Positions 36,872-48,390 of a stretch of DNA of 64,000 nucleotides are shown one piece after another. The position numbers and the translations under genes are program-made. Each line of letters opens with the position of its first letter. Positions within the stretch are counted from its first letter, which is position 1. The stretch comes from Delphinapterus leucas. Lineage: Eukaryota > Chordata > Mammalia > Artiodactyla > Monodontidae. The notes beneath the pieces were generated by a model, which saw only the letters and a list, made by a program, of their open reading frames with translations, did no database searches and was not told where the DNA came from. The stretch is from contig NW_022098021.1 in assembly GCF_002288925.2 (NCBI RefSeq), positions 31,595,834 through 31,659,833 on the forward strand, read 5' to 3'.

Positions 36872-37510
36872 CAAAAAAACACCTAACATAATCAAGAGTC
36901 ATGAGTTAACAATATAGTAATGAGGTTAAAAAGCAAATTTCACCCTGAAATATATAAATAAACTGAAAGAATGTAAGAAATAGGAGGTCACCACCATACT
37001 CATATTGCAGCAAAGTAGGGGAAAGTGGAAATGTGCTAAATGGATGGAAGAATCCCAGGGTGGTAAAAGGACAAGGCTGAATCTTAATAGTCAACCATTC
37101 CACCACTTACTCTCCCGACCCTAAACTTGAGTGATGTTACTACTTAGATTCACAAAATGGATAGTCCTTGTTATCTCTAAAAATGAATTTTTAAGCTCTA
37201 CAAAGTATATGAAAAAAGAGAAAATATATTATTTATTCTGACTCTGGTCTCAAGGGAGCAAGATGGATTAATTCAACCACCTTTCATAAATGTTTTTACG
37301 TTACATCAAACCTAAATGACACTCTGCTGTTGGCAACATGTACCTGGGATCTCAGTTCTTCCTTTGAGTGGGCGAGTGATGATGAGCACATCATTATCTA
37401 TTCCCGAGCCCCGGTGTCCTCATCTACATACTGAGGAAATAAGATACGTGTACTTGCCAAAGAGAACTGCAGCAGGAATCAAAGGCAAAGCACATTATTA
37501 ACTATTAGCA
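36291..37510. other. AT-rich unique sequence with A-rich pentamer run
   Basis: No gene or recognised transposon. Contains the (AAAAC)n tract at 36841-36880. Confidence 0.45.
36841..36880. repeat. (AAAAC)n microsatellite
   Basis: Six or seven ACAAA units ending in an A run. Confidence 0.9.
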
Positions 37511-37760
37511 AACTGGTTAAGAGCAGACTCTGGATTGACTTGCCTCAGTTCTTATCCAGGCTCTATGCTTACAAACTGTGGCGCCATGGGCTAGTTATTT
37601 AATCTCTCTGTGCCTCAGTTTCCTCACCAGTAAAATGAGGATAATAATACTACTTACCTCATAGAGTTTTTGTGAGGATTAAAGGAGTTTATTTAGGTAA
37701 AGAATTTAGTGTCTGGCATATACTGCTATCTAAGCATTATCTGTTATTATTATAGATATA
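37511..37760 (+). repeat. MIR SINE, near full length
   Basis: ggttaagagcagactctgg, ttatccaggctctatgctta, ggctagttatttaatctctc, gtgcctcagtttcctcacc, aaaatgaggataataatac, tttttgtgaggattaaagg and tggcatatactgctat in order. This is the best-preserved MIR of the window, including the tRNA-like head. Confidence 0.92.
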
Positions 37761-39239
37761 ATGTTGAGAATTCTGACAGACTCTTCTTCATACACAACAT
37801 GTATTGTTTACACTGAAGTTTAAGCACATATTCAAGTTGGTGGGAAAAGAGCTTGAAGAAAATGATTAAGCACAGCAAGAGTGAAAGTGATCTCCAAAAA
37901 GCTAAGGTGATCATTAAAAAGTTCCCCAGCCTTTCATTATACAAAACTGTCAATTTATTATATTTCAGTGCCCCATAAAGACCGTGATCATTATGTCTTG
38001 CTAAAAAGTAACTGCATTACATCAAACACCTCTCAAAGTTAATACAAAAATCTAAGTTACACACACACACACACACATTTATATATGTAGCTTTAGAGTA
38101 TTTAGCTTCAAAAATATTTCCATATCTTTTTCAATAAAATCAGAAAAGAGCTGACTAGAAAGATAATAAATAAATAGATAATCAGAAATAATAGTTAATT
38201 GACGGTCGAAAATTTTGGATTGATGTCCATTTTATCTTAATGATTACTTGACTTTTGCTACATAAGACCAAGGACGAATAAAGATTTATCCACAGATTAA
38301 CATTTAGTTGCTCAAGCAGCAATAGCTTTGTGGGAAAGAAAATCATAAAAGAAGAAACAGGCCAAGTGATTTTAAGGAAATCTGCAATCATTTTCTACTA
38401 TAAATAAAGAAAATTGAAAAGCAACAGGCTGTTTAGATTTACAAAAGAAAAAAATTACATATAGATACTTTCATAAATATTTAAAATGTTCTATGCATTC
38501 ACAACAAAACACAATACAAATTCATTTCACACATAAAAAGTCTGAAATATGAAATGTCAGGGTGTCATTTAATTCACGGGTATATGTGTATATGACAAGG
38601 ATGCTCATTTTATTTCTCCTCTTACAAGAAGGACACTGCAGTAGAATATATGGAAATTTCTAACATAGTATATTCATACATCTAGACTAGCTTATAAGGA
38701 AGAAAAGCTCTCCTTGCTTTTGAGGTCATCATAAAACTCAGTGACCTGTGAAGGTAAAAAATTACTGGATCTGTTGCTCTTGGAGCCACGAATCTGGTTG
38801 AATCTCTGTGATGTCATAAAGCACAAAGTATACATTTTTAAAAATTTTGCACCCTAGACATCTTCCATAGTCATATTTTCACTGTGTCAACCTACACAAT
38901 TGCTTTGACCATAATAGCCATGTCATTGAAAAAGATGAATTTTACTTTCTACAGACTTGGCTATAAAATACGAATGAACTGACTATGACAGTTGACTCAA
39001 AATAATCCACCCTCAAGTGGTAAGTTATAGGATGAATGATCAAAATAAGTAATTTGCTTTTGCTACTAAGCAATAGCCACATATAAAGGGCAGGTACATC
39101 ATTTAGTGAGCCACAAATATTAAACTTTGAAAAGCTATCTTTTCCATTATCCTAAGGACTGTACTACAATTGGTCATTTTAAATTCCACTAAAACTGTTA
39201 TGTGATGCTTGAGTTCATTATTTGGCAAGATTGAGTAGC
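37761..39239. other. AT-rich unique sequence
   Basis: No gene or recognised transposon apart from a short AC repeat at 38059-38077. Confidence 0.45.
38059..38077. repeat. (AC)n microsatellite
   Basis: About nine AC units. Confidence 0.9.
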
Positions 39240-39400
39240 AACAACTGGGAGACAAGAGACTCAAAGTTGACTCTGACTCTGTCAGTAACTCAGTCAGTAT
39301 GACTATGAACAAATCACTTCACAGCTCAAGGACCTTGATTGCTTATAGCAAAAAGAGGGGCTAGACAAAAGATCTGGATTCTGATATCTAATTTCTGAGA
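39240..39400 (+). repeat. MIR-type SINE fragment
   Basis: gttgactctgactctgtcag, gactatgaacaaatcacttc and gcaaaaagaggggctagac resemble MIR-class elements ending ggggttggactagatg. Confidence 0.6.
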
Positions 39401-41097
39401 CTAGACAAGTTATTAAATTTTCAGTTTTCAACTCTCAAGTTTGTCATGATATTTCAAGCTGCTCAAAATGTGTTTATACAAAGAAAAGAAAGAAGAAAAG
39501 AAAAAAAGCATGGAAAAAAAAACAAACTGTTTATATTCCTAGGAATAAATAGATTGGAAAATATGAGAATGAGGAAAAGAACATAAGAAATTACAATGGA
39601 TTTATTTATTCCATCCCCTCACACAAATACAAATTTCCCCACCACCACCATTGTGGGAAGCTAGCCTCCAATGGGTATATGACTATATGACATAATGTAA
39701 TCCTCTTAAAAACCAGGATCACCATCAAGTTTTTTCTTCAAGCTGAGACTCAATGATGGTGGTCCAAAACTATTCCCAGCCAAAAGGAGAATTGAATCAG
39801 AGGAAAACAAGCCCCATCACCAACTCTGCATACGCACCCCAAGCCTCAGAGAAGTCCCCACCACCCTCACAGTATAATAGTGTCCAAACCCATCCTTACT
39901 CTAGCATCCAGATTCAGACTTGCATGAAAACCAGAAAGTAGAGAATCGTTTAAAAAGACGAAAACCCTTGACTCTTTATTTCTAGATAAGTCCCAGTGTA
40001 GTATAAACTGGTCTCACCAGTGGTGTTTAGGGGAGAAATCAGGGTTGGGCTTTAGTATGCTGAGATCCAGCGTTTTCGGGAGTCTGTGCCCAGCTGTTTT
40101 CAAAAGTGTACTCTGTGAACTCAAAACACCTTCACAAAACCTGATCATCACTCTCCAGGTCTCTGGGGCAACCAGAAAGGGAACAAAAGCCTGAATATAG
40201 AAGTCATGGATATTTTTTCTCTTTTAATACATACAAAATGCATTTCCTGGCATGAAAGAGGTAACAGTTCTCTTTATCCTTCAAACTTATCTGAAGCACT
40301 TTTCATATAAATAATTTGATTTCTTCATGTATCTGAGGATATCTCGTGCATAAAATGAATGGGTGGGGTCTTCATACTCTGTTTACTGAAAAGAAGTCTT
40401 TTCAAATGCAACAATGAACATTCTGTTCCTTCCCTACTCATTTTCTTTTTACTGCATACCTGCATTAAATCCCAACTATATTTTTGAAAACCAAATTTAT
40501 TTGTGGAATTAATAATCTGAAAAATCACCCTCATCCAGCCTCATATTGGCCTTTTGTCTCCTTTGATAACGTCATTCATTATTCACTATCCTTATGGAAT
40601 TCTCACATACAGAGAGGCAGCATTATTAGTTTTTGAAATACTGGTGTGACTTAATTTCTCCACTAACTAGGCTAAAATAGAGAGATCTGGCAGATAATAG
40701 ATAGTGATAATAGATAGTAATAATAATAGTTAAGAGAGAATGGCAGATGGAAAATTTTGCTGAGCTGATATGAAGCTCTCATTAAGAATCTAATGCCTGC
40801 TCTGGAATGCATTGATTTATTACTTTCCGAACACGTGTTTGCTTTTTTTTTGTACACATAGGCTGAGTTAAACACTCTATAATTGACTGCTTATGAATGT
40901 TTTCTATTGAATCGTTGACCTTGGTGGTATGACACAGCTTGAGAGAGTGATCCACAAAGTTCCTGTGCCACCACTGAAAGATAATAGGAATATTTGCCTT
41001 TCATGTTTGTGTTCAGGATGGTATTTGATGAACACAAAGTCTTTAGAGATTGTTGGATACATTTGCTATTCAGAGTGAAACTGAAGTTTTTTGGTGT
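39401..41097. other. AT-rich unique sequence
   Basis: No gene or recognised transposon. A purine-rich run (aaagaaaagaaagaagaaaag) lies at about 39480-39510 and a GATA/TAA-rich run at 40690-40730. Confidence 0.45.
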
Positions 41098-41479
41098 TTT
41101 GTATTGTCTTGTTTTGTTTTAACATCTTTATAGGAGTATAATTGCTTTACAGTGTTGTGTTAGCTTCTGCTTTATAACAAAGTGAATCAGCTATACATAT
41201 ACATATATCCCCATATATACCCTCTCGCGCTCCTCCCTCTCACACTCACTATCCCGCCCATCTACGTGGTCACAAAGCACCGAGCTGATCTCCCTGTGCT
41301 ATGCGACTGCTTCCCACTATCTATCTATTTTACATTTGGTAGTGTATATATGTCAATGCTACTCTCTCACTTTGTCCAGTTTACCCTTCCCCCTCCCCAT
41401 GTCCTCAAGTCCATTATCTACGTCTGCGTCTTTATTCCTGTCCTGTCCCTAGGTTCATCAGAAACTTTTTTTTTTAATT
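41098..41479 (-). other. LINE-1 3'UTR
   Basis: On the plus strand ttttaacatctttataggag, gctttataacaaagtgaatc, tatcccgcccatctacg and cttccccctccccatgtcc. The last is the reversed G-rich tract. Confidence 0.85.
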
Positions 41480-44400
41480 CCATATATATGTGTTAGCATA
41501 CAGTATTAGTTTTTCTCCTTCTGACTTGCTTCACTCTGTAAGACAAACTCTAGATCTACCCACCCCACTACAATTAACAATTTCTTTTCTTTTTATGGCT
41601 GAGTAATATTCCATTATACATAAGTGCCACATCATTTTTATCCCTTCATCTGTTGATGGACACTTAGGTTGCTTCCATGTCCTGTCTATTGTAAATAATG
41701 CTGCAATGAACATTTTGGTAAATGACTCTTTTTGAATTATGGTTTACTCAGGTAGATGCCCAGTAGTGGGATTACTGGTCCGTATGGCACTTCTATATTT
41801 AGATTTTTGAGGAGGCTCCATACTGTTCTCCATAGTGGCTGTATCCATTTACATTTCCACCAACAGTGCAAGAGGGTGTCCATTACTCCACACCTTCTCC
41901 AGCATTTACGGTTTGTAGATATTTAGATTATGGCCATTCTGACTGGTGTGAGGTAAAACCTCATGGTGGTTTTGATTTGCATTTCTCTCTCATGATTATT
42001 GATGTTGAGCATCCTTTCTTGTGTTTGTTGTCAATCTGTATATCTTCTTTGGAGAAATGTCTATTTAGGTCTTCTGACCATTTTTGGATTGGGTTGTTTG
42101 TTTTTTTGATATTGAGCTGCATGAACTGTTTGTATATTTTGGAGATTAATCCTTTGTCAGTTGCTTCATTTGAAAATATTTTATCCCATTCTGAGGATTG
42201 GCTTTTCATCTTGTTTATGGTTTCCTTTGCTGTGCAAAAGATTTTAAATTTCATTAGGTTCTATTTATTTATTTTTGCTTTTATTTCCATTTCTCTATGA
42301 CGTGGGTCAAAAAGGATCTTGCTGTGATTTATGTCATAGAGTGTTCTGCCGATGTTTTCCTCTAGGAGTTTCATAGTGTCTGGCCTTATATTTAGGTCTT
42401 TAATCCATTTTGTGTTTACTTTTGTGTATGGTGTTAGGGAATATTCTAATTTCATTCTTTAACATGTAGCTCTCCAGTTTTCCCAGCACCACTTATTGAG
42501 GAGGCTGTCTTTTCTCCATTGTGTATTCTTGCCTCCTTTATCAAAGATAAGGTGACCATAGGTCAATGGTTATATCTCTGGGCTTTCTATCTTGTTCCAT
42601 TGATCTATATTTCTGTTTTTATGCCAGTACCATACTGTCATGATTACTGTAGCTTTGTAGTATAGTCTGAAGTCAGGAAGCCTGATTCCTCCAGCTCCAT
42701 TTTTCTTTCTCACCATTGCTTTCACTATTCAGGGTCTTTTGTGTTTCCAAACAAATTGTAAAACTTTTGTTCTAGTTCTGTGAAAAATGCCATTGGTAAT
42801 TTAATAGGGATTGCATTGAATCTGTGGATTGCTTTGGGGAGTATAGTCATTATCACAATATGGATTCTTCCAATGCAAAAACATCATATATCTCTCCATC
42901 TCTTTGTACCATCTTTAATTTCTTTAATCAGTGTCTTATAGTTTTCTGAATACAGCTCTTTGTCTCCTTAGGTAGTTCTAATCAGATATTTTATTCTTTT
43001 TGTTGGAATGGTAAATGGTAAATCCTTAATTTCTCTTTCAGATTTTTTCTCATTAGTGTATAGGAATGCAAGAGATTTCTCTGTGCATTAATTTTGTATC
43101 CTGCTACTTTACTAAACTCATTGATTAGCTCTAGTAGTTTTCTGGTAGCATTTTTAGGATTCTCTATGTATAGCATCATGTCATCTGCAAACAATGACAC
43201 TTTTACTTCTTCTTTTCCAATTTGGATTCTTTTATTTCTTTTTCTTCTCTGATTTTCATAGCTAAAACTTCCAAAACTATGTTGAATAATAGTGGTGAGA
43301 GCAGGAAATCTTGTCTTCTTCCTGCGCATAGAGGAAATTGTTTCAGGTTTTTACCACTGAGAATGATGTTGGCTGTGGGCTTGTCCAATATGGCCTTTAT
43401 TATGTTGAAGTAAGTTCCTTCTATGACCACTTTCTGGAGCTTTTTTATCATAAACAGATGTGGAATTTGGTTGAAAGAAGTTTCTGCATCTACTGAGATT
43501 ATCATATGTTTTTTATCCTTTAGTTTGTTAATATGGTGTATCACATTGATTGATTTGCATGTATTGAAGAATACTTGCATTTCTGGGATAAACCCCATTT
43601 AATCGTGGTGTATGATCTTTTTAGTGTGCTGTTGGATTCTGTTTGCTAGTATTTTGTTGAGGATTGTTGCACCTATGTTCATCAGTGATATTGGCCTGTA
43701 GTTTTCTTTTTTTGTGACATCTTTGTCTGGTTTTGGTATCAGGGTGATGGTGAGGATAAATGTTAGCTCTTCTCTAAATGTTTGATAGAATTCACCTGGG
43801 GAAGCCATTTGGTCCTGGGTTTTTGTTTGTTGGAAGATTTTTAATCACAGTTTCAATTTCAGTGCTTGTGATTTTTCTGTTCATATTTTCTATTTCTTCC
43901 TGGTTCAGTATTTGAAGGTTGTGCTTTTCTAAGAATTTGTCAATTTCTTCCAGGTTGTCCATTTTATTGGCATAGAGTTGCTTTTAGTAGTTTCTCATGA
44001 TCAGTTGTATTTCTGCTGTGTCAGTCGTTACTTCTCCTTTTTCATTTCTAATTCTGTTGATTGGAGTTTTCTCCCTTCTTTTTCTTGATGAGTCTAGCTA
44101 ATGATTTATAAATTTTGTTTATCTTCTTAATGAACCAGCTTTTAGTTTCATTGATCTTTGCTATTGTTTCCTTCATTTTTTTTTTCATTTATTTCTGATC
44201 TGATCTGTGTGATTTCTTTCCTTTTGCTAACTTTGGGTTTTTTTTTGTTCTTCTCTCTCTAATTGCTTTAGGTGTAAGGTTAGGTTGTTTATTTGAGATT
44301 TTTCTTGTTTCTTGAGGTAAGACTGTATTACTATGAACTTCCCTCTTAGAACTGCTTTTGCTGTACCCCATAGGTTTTGGGTCATCATGTTTTCATTGTC

Positions 44401-45222
44401 ATTTGTTTCTAGATATTTTTTGATTTCCTCTTTGATTTTTTCAGTGATCTCTTGGTTATTTAGTAGAGTATTGTTTCACCTCCATGTGTTTGTATTTTTT
44501 AGAGTTCTTTTCTTGTAATTGATATCTAGTCTCATAGCATTGTGGTCCAAAAAGATACTTGATACAATTTCAAATTTCTTAAATTTATTAAGGCTTGATT
44601 TGTGCCCCAAGATAAGATCTCCCCTGGAGATTGTTCCCGGAGCACTTGAGGAGAAAGTGTATTCTGTTATTTTGGATGAAAAGTCCTATAAATATCTATT
44701 ACGTCCATGTGGTCTAATGTGTCATTTAAATCTGTGTTTCCTTATTTATTTTTTGGATAATTTGTCCATTGTTGTAAGTGGGGTGTTAAAGTCCCCCATT
44801 ATTATTGTGTTACTATCAATTTCCCCTTTTATGGCTGTTAGCATTTGCCTTATGTGTTGAGGTGCTCCTATGTTGAGTGTATAAATATTTACAATTGCTA
44901 TATCTTCTTCTTGGATTTACCCCTTGATCATTATGTAGTGTCTTTCTTTGTGTCTTGTACAAGTCTTTATTTTAAAGTCTATTTTGTCTGATATAAGAAT
45001 TGCTACTCCAGCTTTCTTTTGATTTCCATTTGCAAGAAATATCTTTTTCCATCCCCTCAGTTTTAGCCTGTATGTGTCTCTAGGTCTGAAGTGAGTCTCT
45101 TGTAGATAGCATATATGTGGGTCTTGTTTTTGTATCCATTCTTCCAGTCTATTTCTTTTCATGGTAGCATTTAATCCATTTACATTTAAGGTAATTATCA
45201 ATATGTGTGCCCCTATTCCCAT
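41480..45222 (-). pseudogene. LINE-1 ORF2 (endonuclease/reverse transcriptase), broken
   Basis: The start ATG is at 45222-45220. The endonuclease start (LNVNGLNATMKRNRLEEWIQ; KKAGVAILISDKIDFKI) stays open to a stop at 44917. Later pieces are [11 protein letters not shown] at about 43700, the template-binding region [20 protein letters not shown] at about 43590, the catalytic FADD at 43191-43180 followed by [13 protein letters not shown], and the C-terminal EYYSAIKRKEI near 41580. Many frame changes and stops occur, and the expected terminal stop is itself altered. It encodes no working enzyme. Confidence 0.93.
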
Positions 45223-45278
45223 TTTCTTAATTGTTTTTGGTTTGTTTTTGTAGGTATTTTCCTTCTCTTGTGTTCCTG

Positions 45279-46172
45279 CCAGAGAAGTTCCTTTAGCATT
45301 TGTTGTAAACTGTTTTGGTGGTGCTGAATTTTCTTAACTTTTACTGGTCTGTAAAGGTTTTAATTTCTCCATCGAATCTGAATGAGATTCTTGTTGGGTG
45401 GAGTAATCTTGGTTGTTGGATTTCTCCTTTCATCACATTCAGTATGCACTGCCACTTGCTTCTGACTTGCAGAGTTTCTGCTGAAAGGTCAGCTGTTAAC
45501 CTCATGGGGATTCCCTTGTGTGTTATTTGTTGCTTTTCCCTTTCTGCTTTTAATATTTTTTCTTTGTATTTAATTTTTGATAGTTTGATTAATATGTGTT
45601 TTGGTATGTTTCTCCTTGGGTTTAGTGTGTATGGGACTCTCTGTGCCTCCTAGACTTGTCTTAGTATGTCCTTTCCCATGTTAGGGAAGTTTCCAACTAT
45701 AATCTCTTCAAATATTTTTTTCAGAACTTCTTTTATTCTCTTATTCTCTGGGACCCCTATAATTTGACTGTTGTTGTGTTTAATGTTGTCCCAGAAGTCT
45801 CTTAGACTGTCTTTAATTCTTTTCATTCTTTTTTTCTTTATTCTGCCCTGCATCAGTTATTTCCACCATTCCATCTTCCAATTCACTTATCCATTCTTAT
45901 ACCTCAGTTATTCTGATGTTGATTCGTCCTTGAGTATTTTTAATTTCAGTTATTGTGTTGTTCATCATTATTTGTCTGTACTTTTTTTCTTCTAGGTCCT
46001 TGTTAAATGTTTCTTGTATTTTCTCCTTTCTATTTCTGAGATTTTGGATCACCTTTACTATCATTACTCTGAATTCTTTTTCATGTAGACTGCCTATTTC
46101 CTCTTCATTTTTTTGGTCTGGTGGGTTTTTACTTTGCTCTTTGATCTGCTGTGGGTTTCTCTGTCTTCTCAT
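45279..46172 (-). pseudogene. LINE-1 ORF1 (broken)
   Basis: ATG at 46172-46170 opens MRRQRNPQQIKEQSKNPPD, the amino-terminal part of this L1 family's RNA-binding protein. An in-frame TAA at 45899-45897 (glutamate to stop) ends it after 91 codons. The coiled coil and C-terminal domain follow in fragments (IFEEIIVGNFPNMGKDI near 45700). The normal stop codon position (45281-45279) reads TGG. The span from start to that site is 894 nt, an exact multiple of three, so length-changing mutations have cancelled or are few in ORF1. Confidence 0.9.
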
Positions 46173-47964
46173 TTTGCTTAACTTACTGTGTTTGTGGTCT
46201 CATTTTTGAGCCTGCAAGTTCGTAGTTCCCGTTATTTTTGTTGTCTACCCCCAGTGGGTAAGGCTTGTTCAGTGGCTTGTGTAGGCTTCCTGGTGGAGGG
46301 CACTGATGCCTGTGTTCTGCTGGGTGGGGCAGGATCTTGCCCTTCTGGTGTGCCGGGCCACATCCAGTGGTGTGTTTTGGGGTGTCTGTGAGATTTGTAT
46401 GACTTTAGGCAACCTCTCTGCTAATGGTTCAGGTTGTGCTCCTGTCTTGCTAGTTGTTTGGCATGGGGCATCAAGCACTGGAGCTTGCTGGTCGTTGAGT
46501 GGAGCTGGGTTTTAGTGTTGAGATGGAGATCTCTGGGAGAGCTCTTGCCAATTGATAATACGTGGGGCTGGGAGGTGTCTAATGGTACAATGTCCTGGAC
46601 TCGGCTCTACCACCTCAGAGACTCAGGCCTGACACTTGGCCAGAGCACCAAGTCCTGCCAACCACATAGCTCGGAAGAAAAACAAGAAAAAAAACAAAAA
46701 AAGAACAGATCAAACTGCAAGCCAAGTGGTAAAAGCAAAACTAAACAGAGAAAATCACACAAAGAAACATGCACATACTCAATTAGAAAAAGAGAAAATG
46801 GGAAAAAAATTTTTTTAATAAATTTTAAAAATTAAAATATAAAAGAAATTTTAAAAATTTAAAAAACGAAGAGAGCAATCAAACTAATAAACAAATCCCC
46901 CAATGATAACAAGCACTAAAAACTAAATGAAGATAAACTTAAAGCCAGAAACAAATCAGATGCAGAAAGCAAACCCCAAGTATACAGTTGCTCCCAAAGT
47001 CCACCACCTGAATTTTGGGAACATTCGTTGTCTATTCAGGTATTCCACAGATGCAGGGTTTATCAAGTTGATTGTGGGGATTTAATCAGCTGCTCCTGAG
47101 GCTGCATGGAGAAATTTCCCTTTCTTTTCTTTGTTCTCCCAGCTCGTGGGGTTCAGCTTTGGTTTTGGTTCTACCTCTGCATGTAGGTCACCCTCAGGCA
47201 TCTGTTCCTCACCCAGACAGGACGGGATTAAATTAGCAGCTGATAAGGTTTCTCTTACTCACTCAGGCTGGAGAGAGGGAGGGGTGCTATAGTCATAATT
47301 GTAATGCAGGACGAGCCTGCAGTGACAGAGGCCAGCATGTCATTGCAACAGACTGAGGCATGCTGTGTGTTCTCCTGGGGAAGTTGTCCCTGGGTCACGG
47401 TACCCTGGCAGTGACATGCTGCACAGGCTCCCAGAGGGGTGTGGGCAGTGAACTGCACTTGCACAAAGGATTCTTGGTGGCAGCAGTGGCAACGTTAGCA
47501 ATTCATGCCCATCTCTGGGGTCCGAGCTGATAGCTGTAGCTCATGCCCATCTCTGAAGCTCACTTAGGATGTGCTCTGCCTTCTGTTGGCACAAAGAGCT
47601 TGAATCCCCTCTCCTCATGCTCCCCAAAACAATGGTCTCTTGCTTCTTCAGCAGTTCCAGACTTTTTCCCTGACTCCCTCCCGGCTAGCTGTGGCGCACT
47701 AGCCCCCTTCAGGCTGTCCTCATACAGCCAACCCCAGTCCTCTCCCTGGGTTCTGACCTCTGGAGCCCAAGCCTCAGCTTCAATCCCCTACCCACCCCAG
47801 TAGTGAGCAGGCAAGAGTCTCAGGTTGGTGAGTTCTGGTTGGCACTGACCCTCTGTGCGGGAATCTCTCCACTTTGCCCTTTGCACTGCGGTTGCTGCAT
47901 TCTCCTCCATGGCTCTGAAGCTTCTTCCCTGCCCACCCTCTGTCCCCACCAATGAAGGGGCTCC

Positions 47965-48378
47965 CTAGTGTGTGGAAACCTTTCCTCCTTCACAGCTCCC
48001 TCCCACTGGTGCAGGTCCCATCTCTATTCTTTTATCTCTGTTTTTTTCTTTTTTCTTTTGCCCTACCCAGGTACGTGGGGATTTTCTTGCCTTTTGGGAA
48101 GTCTGAGGTCTTCTTCCAGCGTTCAGTAGGTGTTCTGTAGCAGTTGTTCCACATGTAGATGTATTTTTGATGTATTTTGATGTATTTGATGTATTTCTGC
48201 CATCTTGAAGGTCTTCTGTATGATAGCGACTCCTTTCATCTGTATCTCCAGCCCAGATCACTCTTTTGAGCCTTGTATGTCCAACCTTGCAGGACACCTC
48301 CAGTGGGATAGCCTGTGCACAGTAAAGCCAATCTACGGACACCAGGTTGTGGTGAAGGAAAGTGCAGATAATGCTCAA
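47965..48378 (-). other. 137-codon open frame in the L1 5'UTR
   Basis: Sense with respect to the L1, in the outermost 5'UTR. The product would contain WLYCAQAIPLEVSC and RVIWAGDTDERSRYH, then a lysine-rich end. No domain was recognised. It is the longest uninterrupted frame of this L1 although ORF1 and ORF2 are broken. It may be chance, or a relic of an upstream L1 frame. No evidence of expression. Confidence 0.4.
48155..48200. repeat. Imperfect tandem repeat tgatgtattt
   Basis: Four imperfect units of gatgtattt with variable T spacers, inside the L1 5'UTR. Confidence 0.8.
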
Positions 48379-48390
48379 AAAGCCCTCTTT

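Larger units (their letters stand above)
41098..48390 (-). mobile_element. Near full-length cetartiodactyl LINE-1, minus strand, inactive
   Basis: On the minus strand the order is a long 5'UTR (48390 down to 46173), ORF1 (46172-45279), ORF2 (45222-about 41480) and a 3'UTR ending in a T-rich stretch on plus near 41098. The total of about 7.3 kb is close to the family's full length. Both ORFs are disabled. No certain target-site duplication was found because the flanks are T-rich. Its orientation is opposite to the L1 at 23725-29500, making an inverted pair about 11.6 kb apart. Confidence 0.94.
46173..48390 (-). promoter_or_regulatory. LINE-1 long 5'UTR (internal promoter region)
   Basis: About 2.2 kb. 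The ORF1-proximal 470 bp match the plus-strand L1's 5'UTR; the distal part does not. It contains an AT/A-rich block (46665-46960), a GC-richer block with several CpG and CCACC motifs (47100-48060), and a direct-repeat cluster gatgtattt at 48155-48200. The outermost 150 bp (48224-48390) are attributed to the L1 from remembered family sequence. A 137-codon sense frame lies across the distal end. Confidence 0.75.

Noticed and set aside
48155..48200. CRISPR-like direct repeats
   Set aside because: Eukaryotic context, irregular spacing, and within an L1 5'UTR; simple tandem slippage explains it.
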